Assembly (NCBI RefSeq): GCF_013371215.1
Contig: NZ_JABWMH010000003.1
Span: 310,001 to 374,000 of the forward strand
Reading direction: 5' to 3'
Source: Parasphingorhabdus flavimaris
Lineage (GTDB): Bacteria; Pseudomonadota; Alphaproteobacteria; Sphingomonadales; Sphingomonadaceae
Length of the DNA: 64,000 nucleotides
Both the position numbers and the translations under genes were made by a program. Of this stretch, positions 10,273-18,086 are shown in pieces. The notes under the pieces were generated by a model. It worked only from the letters and a program-made list of their open reading frames with translations. It searched no databases and was not told the origin of the DNA. The stretch's first letter is position 1. Each line of letters opens with the position of its first letter.

Positions 10273-10545
10273 ATGACAGACAAATTCACCAAAGAAATCG
10301 TGCGCATGCGAAAGATCGAGGGTCAGGCGCGCGGAATAGCTAAAATGATGGAAGATGATCGCTATTGTATCGATATCCTCCAGCAATTCTCCGCGATGGA
10401 AGCCGCCCTGCGCTCTACCAAAATGAAAATTCTGGAAATCCATACCAATCATTGCGTCGAGGAAGCTTTGACCTCGGGCAGCAAAGCTGACCAGAAAGAG
10501 AAAGTTGCGGAATTGGTGAACCTGTTCGGCAAGATGGGGAAATAG
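10273..10545 (+). CDS. csoR: CsoR-type copper-sensing transcriptional repressor
   Basis: A 90-residue all-alpha DNA-binding repressor of the CsoR/RcnR (DUF156) family. The opening EIVRMRKIEGQARGIAKMM is the DNA-contacting helix. The Cu(I) ligands fit the CsoR pattern: one Cys in DRYCIDIL, then His and Cys in IHTNHCVEEAL. The conserved Tyr and Glu positions that tune CsoR are not obvious. The gene is divergent from the copper ATPase operon, with a clear G-tract dyad in between. A perfect stem-loop overlapping its stop codon separates it from the convergent metal-binding protein gene. The first Cys is preceded by Tyr (YCID) as in true CsoR rather than the formaldehyde sensor FrmR. Confidence 0.93.
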   Translation: MTDKFTKEIVRMRKIEGQARGIAKMMEDDRYCIDILQQFSAMEAALRSTKMKILEIHTNHCVEEALTSGSKADQKEKVAELVNLFGKMGK

Positions 10546-10588
10546 TCTGGCCCGAAGAATCGTAAAGCGGAGCTCCGAGCCAGACTAT
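10542..10588. terminator. Bidirectional terminator-like stem-loop between csoR and the Met-rich gene
   Basis: ATAGTCTGGC at 10542-10551 pairs perfectly with GCCAGACTAT at 10579-10588, around a 27-base loop that itself contains GGAGCTCC. The left arm includes the csoR TAG stop codon. It sits between two convergent genes (ends 10545 and 10593), where a shared terminator is expected. There is no long T-run, so it may need Rho or act mainly as an RNA stabiliser. Confidence 0.6.
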
Positions 10589-10592
10589 TCTC

Positions 10593-10934
10593 TTATTCAG
10601 GCGCGTCTTTTTTGGGCTCCATCATGCTATGATCCATCTTCGAATGGTCCATCTTCGGATCCATAGCTGGTTGCGCTTTGTCACTCGCATCCGGGGCTGA
10701 CATTTTAGAGTGATCCATTTTGCTGTGGTCCATCTTCGAGTGATCCATCATCTGGCAGGACATTTTGCCATCGGCACCCTTCATCATCATGCCCGGCATT
10801 TTCATACCGTCTTTCATCATTTCGCATTTCTGCATCGCAGGCGCGCCGGCTTTCGGTGCCGTATGGTCATGAGCCAATACCGCCCCGCCAGACGTCAGAG
10901 CCATGGCTCCCAAAAATAGTGTAAGCTTTTTCAT
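10593..10934 (-). CDS. Exported Met/His/Asp-rich protein with MDHSKM repeats
   Basis: The 113-residue product has a signal peptide (MKKLTLFLGAMALTSGGAVLA) and a mature chain dominated by MDHSKMDHSKM-type repeats and MPGMMM clusters. Such Met/His repeats bind Cu(I) and Ag(I) in proteins like PcoE, SilE and the Met-rich part of CopA/CopB, so a periplasmic copper-sponge role is likely. The same repeat type appears in the multicopper oxidase and CopB encoded at 13.8-16.8 kb, so it is a shared local motif. The protein is otherwise disordered and lacks a fold I can name. It is the last gene of a leftward set with DUF411 and DUF2231 proteins. Confidence 0.85.
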   Translation of the reverse strand: MKKLTLFLGAMALTSGGAVLAHDHTAPKAGAPAMQKCEMMKDGMKMPGMMMKGADGKMSCQMMDHSKMDHSKMDHSKMSAPDASDKAQPAMDPKMDHSKMDHSMMEPKKDAPE

Positions 10935-10959
10935 GATATTTCCTTTCTTGGTTTAAATT

Positions 10960-11427
10960 TCAATTGTAACTAGCGAAAACGCGTTGGCCGCTGTCGCCAA
11001 ACGCTATAACTTGATAAGGCTGGGTTTGGTTTTGATATTCCATTCCAGGCGAGCCGACCGGCATTCCAGCGACGGCAAGGCCCTTCACTCCAGTAGGTTT
11101 TTCCCGCAGTAATTTGGCAATAGCATCGGCGGGCACATGCCCTTCGATAACATATCCCTCAACAATCATGGTATGACAGGATCGCAACGTTTCCGGCACT
11201 GCGTTCGCGTCTTTGACAGCGCTCATATTTAGGCTGTTCCGTGTTTCCACATCCTGTTTCATATTCGTTTCAATATGCTCGGCCCATTTTTCGCAGCAGC
11301 CGCAGCCCGGGTCGCGGAACATCACAAGCGGGGCAGCTTGAGCGGCGCTGGTGCAGGCAGCGAGCAAGCCAAAGAGCACCGATGCCAAAAGCGGGTTTTT
11401 CTTCAGTTTGCGGATGTGATTGAACAT
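10960..11427 (-). CDS. DUF411 metal-binding protein
   Basis: The 155-residue protein starts with a signal peptide (ending near TSAAQAAP). The mature domain opens with APLVMFRDPGCGCCEKWAEH, the Cys signature of DUF411, a thioredoxin-like family found in copper and silver resistance operons. A conserved SCHTMIVEGYVIEGHVPADA segment follows, with further Cys and His. Function is known only as periplasmic metal binding linked to copper resistance. The gene lies between the Met/His-rich protein and the DUF2231 membrane protein in the same direction, spaced by 25 to 55 bases, which fits one operon. Confidence 0.92.
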   Translation of the reverse strand: MFNHIRKLKKNPLLASVLFGLLAACTSAAQAAPLVMFRDPGCGCCEKWAEHIETNMKQDVETRNSLNMSAVKDANAVPETLRSCHTMIVEGYVIEGHVPADAIAKLLREKPTGVKGLAVAGMPVGSPGMEYQNQTQPYQVIAFGDSGQRVFASYN

Positions 11428-11482
11428 CTATCTTTCCTTCGGGTAATAACGAGCCATCTGCTCGATTTGGAGCTTGGCGTGT

Positions 11483-12244
11483 TTAGAAATTCATATGATT
11501 CATGCCGCCATGCATGAATGTGCCGCCCAGAAACGCTTGAATCAGCACGCCGATCGTCAATAGGCCCAGCAAGACGGCGAACAGTATTTCTTCGCTGCGA
11601 TTGTGGTGAAAACGGCGTAGCCCGGCCCATGCCAACAGCACCGATCCGATTGCGACGGTCATTCCTAGATAGCGATGCGTGGTGAGGATCAGGTTGCGGT
11701 CATAAAGATAGAAACCACCAGCAAACCAGCCAAAAAACGCTGCGGCTACTGCGCCCAGGGCACCAATGACGAGCATAATTCGCGCTGCCGAACGCCAGTC
11801 AGGCTTACCGCGCGCAACACCAAACGCTTCGGCTGCAAACGCGGCAACAATCATGGCAATTGGAAAATGGATGACAACCGTATGAAGTTTGCCCAGCCAG
11901 ATGAACAGGCGCTCACCAAAGCTCTTATTACTATTATCTGCCGCTTCGCTATGATCCATCATGCCTCCATGGCCGTCACCCATACCTTCTAAGTGGTTGC
12001 CTTCCGGCGCCACGGGGGCTGATCCATCGGGTATCATCGGCATCGTGCCATCATCCATCATATCCTGCATATCGGCGTTCTGCGCAGCTTCACCGGCTCC
12101 GTTAGCTTTTTCATGATGGTCTGCGCCAGTTCCCGGACCAGCGCCCATCTCGGTCGGATCGCCGTGCGCAAGAGCAGGAACGCTGAGCGAACTGAGACCA
12201 ATTGCAATGCACATCATAAATTTGCGAAACTTCTTAATTGGCAT
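11483..12244 (-). CDS. DUF2231-like integral membrane protein with His/Met-rich N-terminal region
   Basis: I chose ATG 12244 because AGGAAGGG stands seven bases upstream and the protein then starts with a signal peptide (MPIKKFRKFMMCIAIG, cleavage near VPALAHG). The 253-residue product has a Met/Asp/His-rich periplasmic stretch (about 25-105). Four membrane segments follow (about 117-140, 152-172, 185-203, 218-245), with GKLHTVVIHFPIAMI at the first, as in DUF2231. A His-rich end (GGMNHMNF) closes the chain. It resembles membrane subunits found with copper-resistance genes; whether it carries heme or moves electrons is unknown. It is divergent from the sigma-factor module and leads the leftward DUF2231-DUF411-MDHSKM set. 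Confidence 0.85.
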   Translation of the reverse strand: MPIKKFRKFMMCIAIGLSSLSVPALAHGDPTEMGAGPGTGADHHEKANGAGEAAQNADMQDMMDDGTMPMIPDGSAPVAPEGNHLEGMGDGHGGMMDHSEAADNSNKSFGERLFIWLGKLHTVVIHFPIAMIVAAFAAEAFGVARGKPDWRSAARIMLVIGALGAVAAAFFGWFAGGFYLYDRNLILTTHRYLGMTVAIGSVLLAWAGLRRFHHNRSEEILFAVLLGLLTIGVLIQAFLGGTFMHGGMNHMNF

Positions 12245-12408
12245 CTCAGCCCTTCCTGTAAAAAATTTGAGGTCGCGCATTGCCGTGTCCTTGATGACCG
12301 CTAACCAATAATACGCAGCGATAATGGCCACCCCTCAAAAATAATTTCGAGGGCAAAGCTGTCCAGCATGCGTATAAAGAACAGAAACGACGAAATGGGA
12401 TAATATCA

Positions 12409-12705
12409 ATGCCGCTATCTGACACTAAACTTGATGCGATGCTTGCAAGCTTGCGGGCCGATCAATCAACCGAGGCGCTGGCAAGCGATGATGGTTTCCA
12501 CAATGATGTCTGGCTCCGTGTCGGCGAAATGAATAGCAGCCGGCTTTCGCGCCAGAAAAGTCTACTGGCGGCGCTGATGTTCGTGACCGCGCTGGGCGCT
12601 GGGTTTGGAACGGCCGATCAGCCTGCGCTGGCGATGAACCAAACCAGCCCTTTGATTGGCGGTGCGGATTACTCGCCCGCCAACCTTCTTCACGTTTCAC
12701 AGTGA
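12409..12705 (+). CDS. Small membrane anti-sigma protein, CnrY-like by position
   Basis: A 98-residue protein with a cytoplasmic N-terminal half (about 1-48, MPLSDTKLDAMLASLRADQ), one membrane segment (about 50-68, LLAALMFVTALGAGFG) and a short periplasmic tail. This is the layout of CnrY/NccY-type anti-sigma factors, whose cytoplasmic end holds the ECF sigma factor. Sequence similarity to CnrY is too weak to prove by eye; the call rests on topology and on the order anti-sigma, CnrX-like sensor, ECF sigma, the same order as cnrYXH. The gene is divergent from the DUF2231 gene, with 164 bases between. Confidence 0.75.
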   Translation: MPLSDTKLDAMLASLRADQSTEALASDDGFHNDVWLRVGEMNSSRLSRQKSLLAALMFVTALGAGFGTADQPALAMNQTSPLIGGADYSPANLLHVSQ

Positions 12706-12718
12706 CGGTGATGAGCAT

Positions 12719-13156
12719 ATGAAATTCGGACCAATACAAATTATCCTTCTCGTCCTGCTGGCGCTTGGCGCAGGCTGGATCGGTTCCCTCGGTGCCAAAC
12801 ACTGGAGCCAAAGCGACGACCAAAATGTTGGGGTCCACAGCTTCGTTCACGAAGAGCTTGATCTTGATAAGGCACAAGAGAAGCAGCTTGCAGAGCTGGA
12901 AAGTGATTTCGGGATCAGGCGGCAGGCACTGGACCTCGCGCTGCGATCGGCCAATGCCGATCTTGCCGCTGCCATCGAAGAAGAACATCAATACGGCCCC
13001 AAGGTTTCTACCGCGATTGAAGCGGTGCATGTTCAAATGGGATTGTTACAAAAAGTCACTGTCGAACATCTCTTCAAGATGCGCGCTTTGTTAAATCCCG
13101 ACCAGCAAAGGGCGTTTGACGAGCGGGTATCAAACTCGCTGACCGCAGGGTATTAA
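12719..13156 (+). CDS. CnrX/ZraP-like periplasmic metal sensor
   Basis: Start ATG 12719 gives 145 residues. A single N-terminal membrane anchor (about 5-25, IQIILLVLLALGAGWIGS) is followed by a helical periplasmic domain. It has GVHSFVHEELDLD near the start, an HxxxH pair as in CnrX metal sites, and LDKAQEKQLAELE and LNPDQQRAFDERV segments typical of the heavy-metal-resistance (CnrX/CzcE-like, CpxP-related) four-helix fold. In CnrYXH, CnrX senses Ni/Co and releases CnrH from CnrY. Here the module sits among copper genes, so the sensed metal may be copper. The stop abuts the sigma factor start codon. Confidence 0.85.
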   Translation: MKFGPIQIILLVLLALGAGWIGSLGAKHWSQSDDQNVGVHSFVHEELDLDKAQEKQLAELESDFGIRRQALDLALRSANADLAAAIEEEHQYGPKVSTAIEAVHVQMGLLQKVTVEHLFKMRALLNPDQQRAFDERVSNSLTAGY

Positions 13157-13735
13157 GTGCAAAAGTCGCAGTCTGACGCGCAAGTTCCGGAAAATGCGCT
13201 CATCGCAGAGGCTGCAAAAGGTAGCAAAACTGCATTCAACCGTGTGATGAACCAGCAAGCGCCCCGGCTGCAAAATATCGCCCTGAGAATGATGGGCAAC
13301 AGTTCAGATGCCGAAGATGCCGTTCAGGAGGCGCTGGCAGCTGCTTGGTTCAAGCTCGCCAGCTTTGATTTGTCGCGACCCATTTCTCCGTGGCTCACCC
13401 GGATTACAGTCAATAAATGCCGCGATCTTTTGCGTAAACGTCGGATCAGGCAGTTTTTTGAATTTCACAGCGACAATGAAGCTGGCATGATAGTAGCTGA
13501 CGATGCACCTGACCCAAGTGCAGAATTGCAGGCGCGTCAGGCGCTTGAAGTCATGCAAAAAGAGATCACTCGCTTGCCAGCGACATTGCGTGAGCCGTTT
13601 GTTCTGGTCACTTTTGGCGAGAATAGCCAAGCCGAGGCGGCGCATATTCTCGGAATATCTGAGAAAGCCGTCGAAACGCGAATTTACCGTGCCCGCAATC
13701 GCCTGCGAGAAATTTCTGAAAAATTTGAGGGGTGA
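13157..13735 (+). CDS. ECF RNA polymerase sigma factor (CnrH-like position)
   Basis: A 192-residue ECF sigma factor starting with GTG directly after the CnrX-like stop. Region 2 is seen at about 30-95 (DAEDAVQEALAAAWFKLASF, then PWLTRITVNKCRDLLRKR). Region 4 is at about 130-185 (LPATLREPFVLVTFGE, then AEAAHILGISEKAVETRIYR), with the helix-turn-helix in the last part. No extra C-terminal domain is present. The gene order matches cnrYXH and nccYXH, where the sigma factor turns on the efflux genes when metal is sensed outside. The downstream multicopper oxidase genes are the nearest candidate targets. Confidence 0.93.
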   Translation: MQKSQSDAQVPENALIAEAAKGSKTAFNRVMNQQAPRLQNIALRMMGNSSDAEDAVQEALAAAWFKLASFDLSRPISPWLTRITVNKCRDLLRKRRIRQFFEFHSDNEAGMIVADDAPDPSAELQARQALEVMQKEITRLPATLREPFVLVTFGENSQAEAAHILGISEKAVETRIYRARNRLREISEKFEG

Positions 13736-13787
13736 AGGAGTCTCCTCCGTATTGAGAAGCATATCGGTTTAGTAATCAGGATCACAT

Positions 13788-15611
13788 ATGCTTTCTCTTC
13801 CCCGTCGCCGCTTCCTTTCATCTGCTCTGCTTGCTGGCGGCGCGGTCGGATTTTCCTCTTCCATGCCTGCTTGGGCACGCGGAGCAATGGCAGGTTCGGT
13901 GCGTAAGGGCATTGACGAAGTTTCAGGCTCAAGCATTGATCTTGCCATCGGACGCGGTCAATTTTCAACGGGCGGACGCAGCGGTCATGCAATCGCGGTG
14001 AACGGCACCGTGCCGGGGCCGCTGGTAAGGTTACGCGAGGGGCAGGATGTCCGACTGAATGTTACCAACAACCTCGATGAGGATAGCTCAATTCACTGGC
14101 ACGGCATATTGCTTCCCTTCCAGTTTGATGGTGTTCCGGGCGTGTCCTTTCCCGGTATCAAGCCCGGCGAGACCTTCACAGCGCCCTTCAAGGTGCGCCA
14201 GAGCGGCACCTATTGGTGGCACAGCCATTCGGGGCTGCAGGAACAGATGGGGCATTATGGCCCAATCATCGTCGATCCTGCAGGGTCAGACCCGGTAGCT
14301 TTTGATCGCGAATATATCATCCTTCTCAGCGAATTTACGCCGATGCACCCACATGTCATCATGAAGAAGCTGAAACATGCTGATGGCTATTTTGACTATC
14401 AGAAAACCACTGCCACTGATGATCGCAAATTGAGCGGCAAAGAACGCCGAATGTGGGGCAAAATGCGGATGTCACCCACCGACATACTTGATGTGTCGGC
14501 GGCAACTTATACTTATCTTATCAACGGGCACGGCCCTGCCGATAATCTAGAACTGCTTTTCAACCCTGGAGAAAGGGTGCGGCTTAGGATTATCAATGGC
14601 AGCGCAATGACCTTCTTTAATCTGCGGATCCCAGGCCTGCCGATGACGGTGGTGCAGGCCGATGGCCAAAATGTCATGCCAGTAGAAACCGATGAATTAC
14701 AGATCGGGGTTGCAGAAACCTATGACGTCGTTGTCCAGCCAACCGCGGACAAGGCCTTCACCTTCGTAGCAGAATCTATGGACCGCTCGGGCATGGGCGT
14801 TGCTACCTTGGTTCCCCGTGCAGGAATGCGCGCCGAAGTCCCGGCCCTGCGCGATCCGCCAATACTGACGATGGCTGACATGGGGATGGCGGGCATGGAT
14901 CATGGAGCATCGGGTGGTGCGCCAGCAAGCGGCATGGACCATTCGCAAATGGATCACAGCAAGATGAGCGCTGATGAGATGGCCAAGATGGATATGCCCG
15001 GGATGGATATGAGCGGCGGTGATGGCATGGCCGGTGTGGACATGAGCGGTATGAAAATGCGCGACACGTCGATGCTGCCGTCCGATGTAAAAGTCGGTCC
15101 TGGCCTAGACATGGTTTCAATGAATGCGGCGGACCGCATGGGCGATCCCGGAATCGGACTCGACAAAGTCGATCACCGTGTCCTCAATTACAAGCAGCTC
15201 GCGGCTCTGATCCCGAGCACGGACCACCGCAAGGCCTCGCGCAACATGGAAATCCATCTAACCGGCAGCATGGAACGCTATATGTGGTCGTTCGACGGCC
15301 AGAAATTCTCAGCCGTCTCCGATGAACCAATCCGCTTCGCCTATAATGAGCGCGTTCGGGTGAAACTCGTCAACGACACGATGATGGCGCACCCGATCCA
15401 TCTGCACGGACATTTCTTTGAACTGGTCAATGGTCAAAAGAACCAACCGCTCAAGCATACCGTGATTGTTCAACCGGGCGGCAGCGCCAGTTTTGACCTG
15501 ACCGCCGATGAACCGGGCGACTGGGCGTTTCACTGTCATTTGCTTTATCACATGCACGCAGGGATGTTCCAGATTGTCACGGTTGCCTCACAATCGGGAG
15601 CGGACGCATGA
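13788..15611 (+). CDS. pcoA: Copper-resistance multicopper oxidase (CopA/PcoA)
   Basis: Periplasmic multicopper oxidase that oxidises Cu(I) to Cu(II). The 607-residue product starts with a twin-arginine signal (PRRRFLSSALLAGG) for folded export. All four copper-ligand motifs are present: HWHGILLPFQFDG, GTYWWHSHSG, HPIHLHGHFFEL and FHCHLLYHMHAGMF, the last with the type 1 copper Cys. Between domains 2 and 3 lies a Met/Asp/His-rich insert (about 360-425, with MDHSQMDHSKM and GMDMSGGDGM) that probably binds extra copper, as in PcoA. A Shine-Dalgarno AGGA lies upstream. The stop overlaps the copB start by four bases. Confidence 0.97.
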   Translation: MLSLPRRRFLSSALLAGGAVGFSSSMPAWARGAMAGSVRKGIDEVSGSSIDLAIGRGQFSTGGRSGHAIAVNGTVPGPLVRLREGQDVRLNVTNNLDEDSSIHWHGILLPFQFDGVPGVSFPGIKPGETFTAPFKVRQSGTYWWHSHSGLQEQMGHYGPIIVDPAGSDPVAFDREYIILLSEFTPMHPHVIMKKLKHADGYFDYQKTTATDDRKLSGKERRMWGKMRMSPTDILDVSAATYTYLINGHGPADNLELLFNPGERVRLRIINGSAMTFFNLRIPGLPMTVVQADGQNVMPVETDELQIGVAETYDVVVQPTADKAFTFVAESMDRSGMGVATLVPRAGMRAEVPALRDPPILTMADMGMAGMDHGASGGAPASGMDHSQMDHSKMSADEMAKMDMPGMDMSGGDGMAGVDMSGMKMRDTSMLPSDVKVGPGLDMVSMNAADRMGDPGIGLDKVDHRVLNYKQLAALIPSTDHRKASRNMEIHLTGSMERYMWSFDGQKFSAVSDEPIRFAYNERVRVKLVNDTMMAHPIHLHGHFFELVNGQKNQPLKHTVIVQPGGSASFDLTADEPGDWAFHCHLLYHMHAGMFQIVTVASQSGADA

Positions 15612-16765
15612 AATCGCTGATAATCATTCTCGCGGTCGGTGTATCCGCACCTGCAATGGCGCAACATCAAGGCCATGACATGAGCATGCCAGGGATGACA
15701 ATGCCCGCGCCAAAAGCAAAGCCCGAACCAAAGCCAACGCTAAAACCCAAGCCTGCGTCTGTTGCGCCGAAGCCCGCGCTTGCCAAACCACAAGCCAAGG
15801 CTGCGCCAAAAGCCAAGCCTGCAAAAATTCAGCCCGGCCCTCCCAACACGGTCCCCACCGAAGCGCCAATGGTGATGGACCATGGTAGCATGGATCATAG
15901 TCAAATGGACGAGCAGCCAGCGATGGCGGATATGGATCATTCGACAATGGATCATGGCCAGATGGATCATGAAGCTATGGATATGCCAGGTAATGACATG
16001 GCCGATATGACGGCGCCCATGGCTGACGAAACACCTCCTCCCGAAGCTGGTAGAGGGCCTGCGCGTGCTGCCGATGCGATATGGGGAGCTGACGCTATGA
16101 GCGGCTCCAGGAAGCAGCTGGCGGCGGAAAATGGCGGCATGAAAACGCTTTGGGTGATGGCTGATCGCGCTGAATATCGTGTGCGAGATGGCAAGAACGG
16201 CTACTTGTGGGACGGTCAGGGCTATTATGGCGGCGATATCGACAAATTCTGGTTCAAGAGCGAAGGCGAAGGCAATTTCGGCGAAAAGATAGAAAGCGCA
16301 GAGGTGCAGGCGCTATGGAGCCATGCCATTGCACCATTTTTCGATTTGCAAGCGGGCGTGAGGCAGGATTTTGCGCCGCGCGACCGGACCTATGCAGTTA
16401 TTGGAATACAGGGTCTTGCGCCTTACCTGTTCGAAATCGATGGGGCAGCATTTTTGTCTGACCGGGGCGATTTGACTGCGCGCTTCGAGGCTGAATATGA
16501 CCAGCGCATAACGCAGCGACTGATCCTGCAACCCCGCGCAGAACTCAATCTTGCGGCGCAGGATGTTCCTGAATTGGGGATTGGCGCGGGGATCGATGCT
16601 GCTGAACTGGGAATACGCTTACGATATGAATTTGCCCGCGAGTTTGCGCCCTATATCGGCATCGAACAGGAATGGAAAGTTGGGCAAAGCGCCAGATACG
16701 CGCGGGCGGGCGGAGAAGATCCCAGCGTCACCAATTATGTTATCGGGATTAGATTCTGGTTCTAA
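15608..16765 (+). CDS. copB: Copper-resistance outer-membrane protein CopB/PcoB
   Basis: Outer-membrane protein paired with the multicopper oxidase. The 385-residue product has a signal peptide (MKSLIIILAVGVSAPAMA), then a long low-complexity region (about 20-155) with Lys-Pro-Ala repeats (PKAKPEPKPTLKPKP) and Met/His motifs (MDHGSMDHSQMD). The conserved C-terminal beta-barrel domain follows (about 155-385: YRVRDGKNGYLWDGQGYYGG, and ending VTNYVIGIRFWF with a terminal Phe, the usual outer-membrane signal). The Lys-Pro segment resembles a periplasm-spanning stretch. It is co-translated with the oxidase through an ATGA overlap. Confidence 0.95.
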   Translation: MKSLIIILAVGVSAPAMAQHQGHDMSMPGMTMPAPKAKPEPKPTLKPKPASVAPKPALAKPQAKAAPKAKPAKIQPGPPNTVPTEAPMVMDHGSMDHSQMDEQPAMADMDHSTMDHGQMDHEAMDMPGNDMADMTAPMADETPPPEAGRGPARAADAIWGADAMSGSRKQLAAENGGMKTLWVMADRAEYRVRDGKNGYLWDGQGYYGGDIDKFWFKSEGEGNFGEKIESAEVQALWSHAIAPFFDLQAGVRQDFAPRDRTYAVIGIQGLAPYLFEIDGAAFLSDRGDLTARFEAEYDQRITQRLILQPRAELNLAAQDVPELGIGAGIDAAELGIRLRYEFAREFAPYIGIEQEWKVGQSARYARAGGEDPSVTNYVIGIRFWF

Positions 16766-16773
16766 TATTTTTA

Positions 16774-16782
16774 GGGGGGGGG
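16774..16782 (+). repeat. Nine-G homopolymer in the ribosome binding site of the next gene
   Basis: Nine consecutive G form part of the Shine-Dalgarno region, which ends three bases before ATG 16786. A tract of this length can slip during replication; changes would shift the spacing between the ribosome binding site and the start codon. No other G tract this long was noticed in the window. Confidence 0.85.
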
Positions 16783-16785
16783 AGT

Positions 16786-17259
16786 ATGGAATATATTGGT
16801 TTGGCGCTAATTTTGACGCTTTCTACAATTTCTTATCAAGCTGTGGCGCACGATAAAGACGCAGAATCTGCATCTATGATGGGGACACCTGAAAGCACGC
16901 TCGAAGCATATCGAAGCGGCATAGAAAGTCTCGATGATACCAATATGCCCCGCCTATTCACGGATGACGCGCTGGTATTTGAAAATGGAAAAGCGGAGGG
17001 CAGCTTTAGCAATTATCTTGCCCATCATCTCAGTCCTGAACTCAAAGAGTTTGAGAGCTTTACATTCAACAATGAGACTATCGATATATCTGTCATAGGT
17101 GAAACAGCAATCGCCTGGGAAACCTATACATATACGATAGTGCTAAAGGATGGCCGGATTATCGAAAGGCAAGGCGTTGCCACTGCGGTTCTCGTGAAAC
17201 GAGACGAAAGCTGGAAAATTGCTCAATATCACTCATCTTCCCGCACGCCCAAGAAATAG
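16786..17259 (+). CDS. Exported NTF2-like (SnoaL/DUF4440-type) protein
   Basis: The 157-residue product has an N-terminal signal (MEYIGLALILTLSTISYQAV) and a cone-shaped NTF2-like domain. The cues are TLEAYRSGIESLDDTNMPRL, LFTDDALVFENGKAEG and AVLVKRDESWKIAQYHSSSR, the standard start, middle and final strands of this fold. The family includes small enzymes and binding proteins; nothing shows a specific substrate. Homologues are often found in copper and silver resistance clusters beside PepSY proteins. It follows copB by 20 bases in the same direction and is preceded by a nine-G tract in its ribosome binding site. Confidence 0.85.
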   Translation: MEYIGLALILTLSTISYQAVAHDKDAESASMMGTPESTLEAYRSGIESLDDTNMPRLFTDDALVFENGKAEGSFSNYLAHHLSPELKEFESFTFNNETIDISVIGETAIAWETYTYTIVLKDGRIIERQGVATAVLVKRDESWKIAQYHSSSRTPKK

Positions 17260-17306
17260 CATGGCAAGACAGCAATAAAACCGATGCCTTTTTGGGAGGA
17301 GATAGC

Positions 17307-18035
17307 GTGACACAAAAGACCCATATACGGGCGAGTAAAATTCATAAATGGCTCGCGCTCTTTATCGGTGCACAGTTGCTGCTCTGGTTTGCAAGCGGCG
17401 TTATTATGAGCGTTGTGCCAATCGAGACGGTCCGCAGCGAACATCTTGTCGCGCGAGAGCCTGAACAACTCAATAGCCTTGTTGGGCTAGTGACACCTGA
17501 AAATTTGGGTCGCGAAATATCGGGGAACGTGGTTTCCTTGCGATACCGTAGTGTCTTAGGCAGGCCTGTTGCTGAACTTGAAAATGGGCGAGGCGAGACA
17601 TTCCTTTACGATGCCAAAACGGGCATCAAACGTAGCCAAATAACGTCAAAAGAAGCCGGGTTAATAACGTCTCGCGCTTGGATAACCGGTCGCCCCAATA
17701 TTGCGGCCGTCGAAAAGGTTGTGACCGGCTCCACAGAATATCGAGGCGCGCTTCCTGCTTGGCGAGTTGATACCGAGGATGACGTTTCTGTCTATATTCC
17801 GCTATCGACTGGCGAGATTGCAGCGGTGCGTAGCACAACTTGGCGTGTTTATGATTTCTTCTGGGGTCTGCATATCATGGACTGGAAAAACCATGAGAAT
17901 TTCAACAGCTGGTGGCTCGTCATTTTTGCATTGGGCGGCCTGACTATGGCTCTTTCTGGATTGTTACTCATCATTAAGCGATGGCCGTTTCGGCGAAGTC
18001 GTAAGGGCCGGAACCTTCACACTACTCACGCGTAG
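17307..18035 (+). CDS. PepSY-domain membrane protein
   Basis: Start GTG 17307 is set by GGAGGAG just upstream. The 242-residue product has a short cytoplasmic start (HIRASKIHKWLALFIGAQ) leading into the first membrane segment (about 14-38). A periplasmic PepSY region follows (about 45-190, with FLYDAKTGIKRSQITSKE). WGLHIMDWKNHENFNSWW precedes the second membrane segment (about 208-228). This is the layout of PepSY-associated TM proteins, including those linked to iron reductases. The role is not known; in copper clusters they are thought to handle redox or metal transfer. It lies between the NTF2-like and DUF305 genes in one probable operon. Confidence 0.88.
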   Translation: MTQKTHIRASKIHKWLALFIGAQLLLWFASGVIMSVVPIETVRSEHLVAREPEQLNSLVGLVTPENLGREISGNVVSLRYRSVLGRPVAELENGRGETFLYDAKTGIKRSQITSKEAGLITSRAWITGRPNIAAVEKVVTGSTEYRGALPAWRVDTEDDVSVYIPLSTGEIAAVRSTTWRVYDFFWGLHIMDWKNHENFNSWWLVIFALGGLTMALSGLLLIIKRWPFRRSRKGRNLHTTHA

Positions 18036-18086
18036 TCTGGCCGTATTAAAAACACTTGCGCCTGATAAAAATAGGGAGAGGAAAAC

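Noticed and set aside
12425-13036. 203-residue minus-strand frame over the CnrY/CnrX-like genes
   Set aside because: Antisense to two genes with clear topology and motifs; shadow frame.
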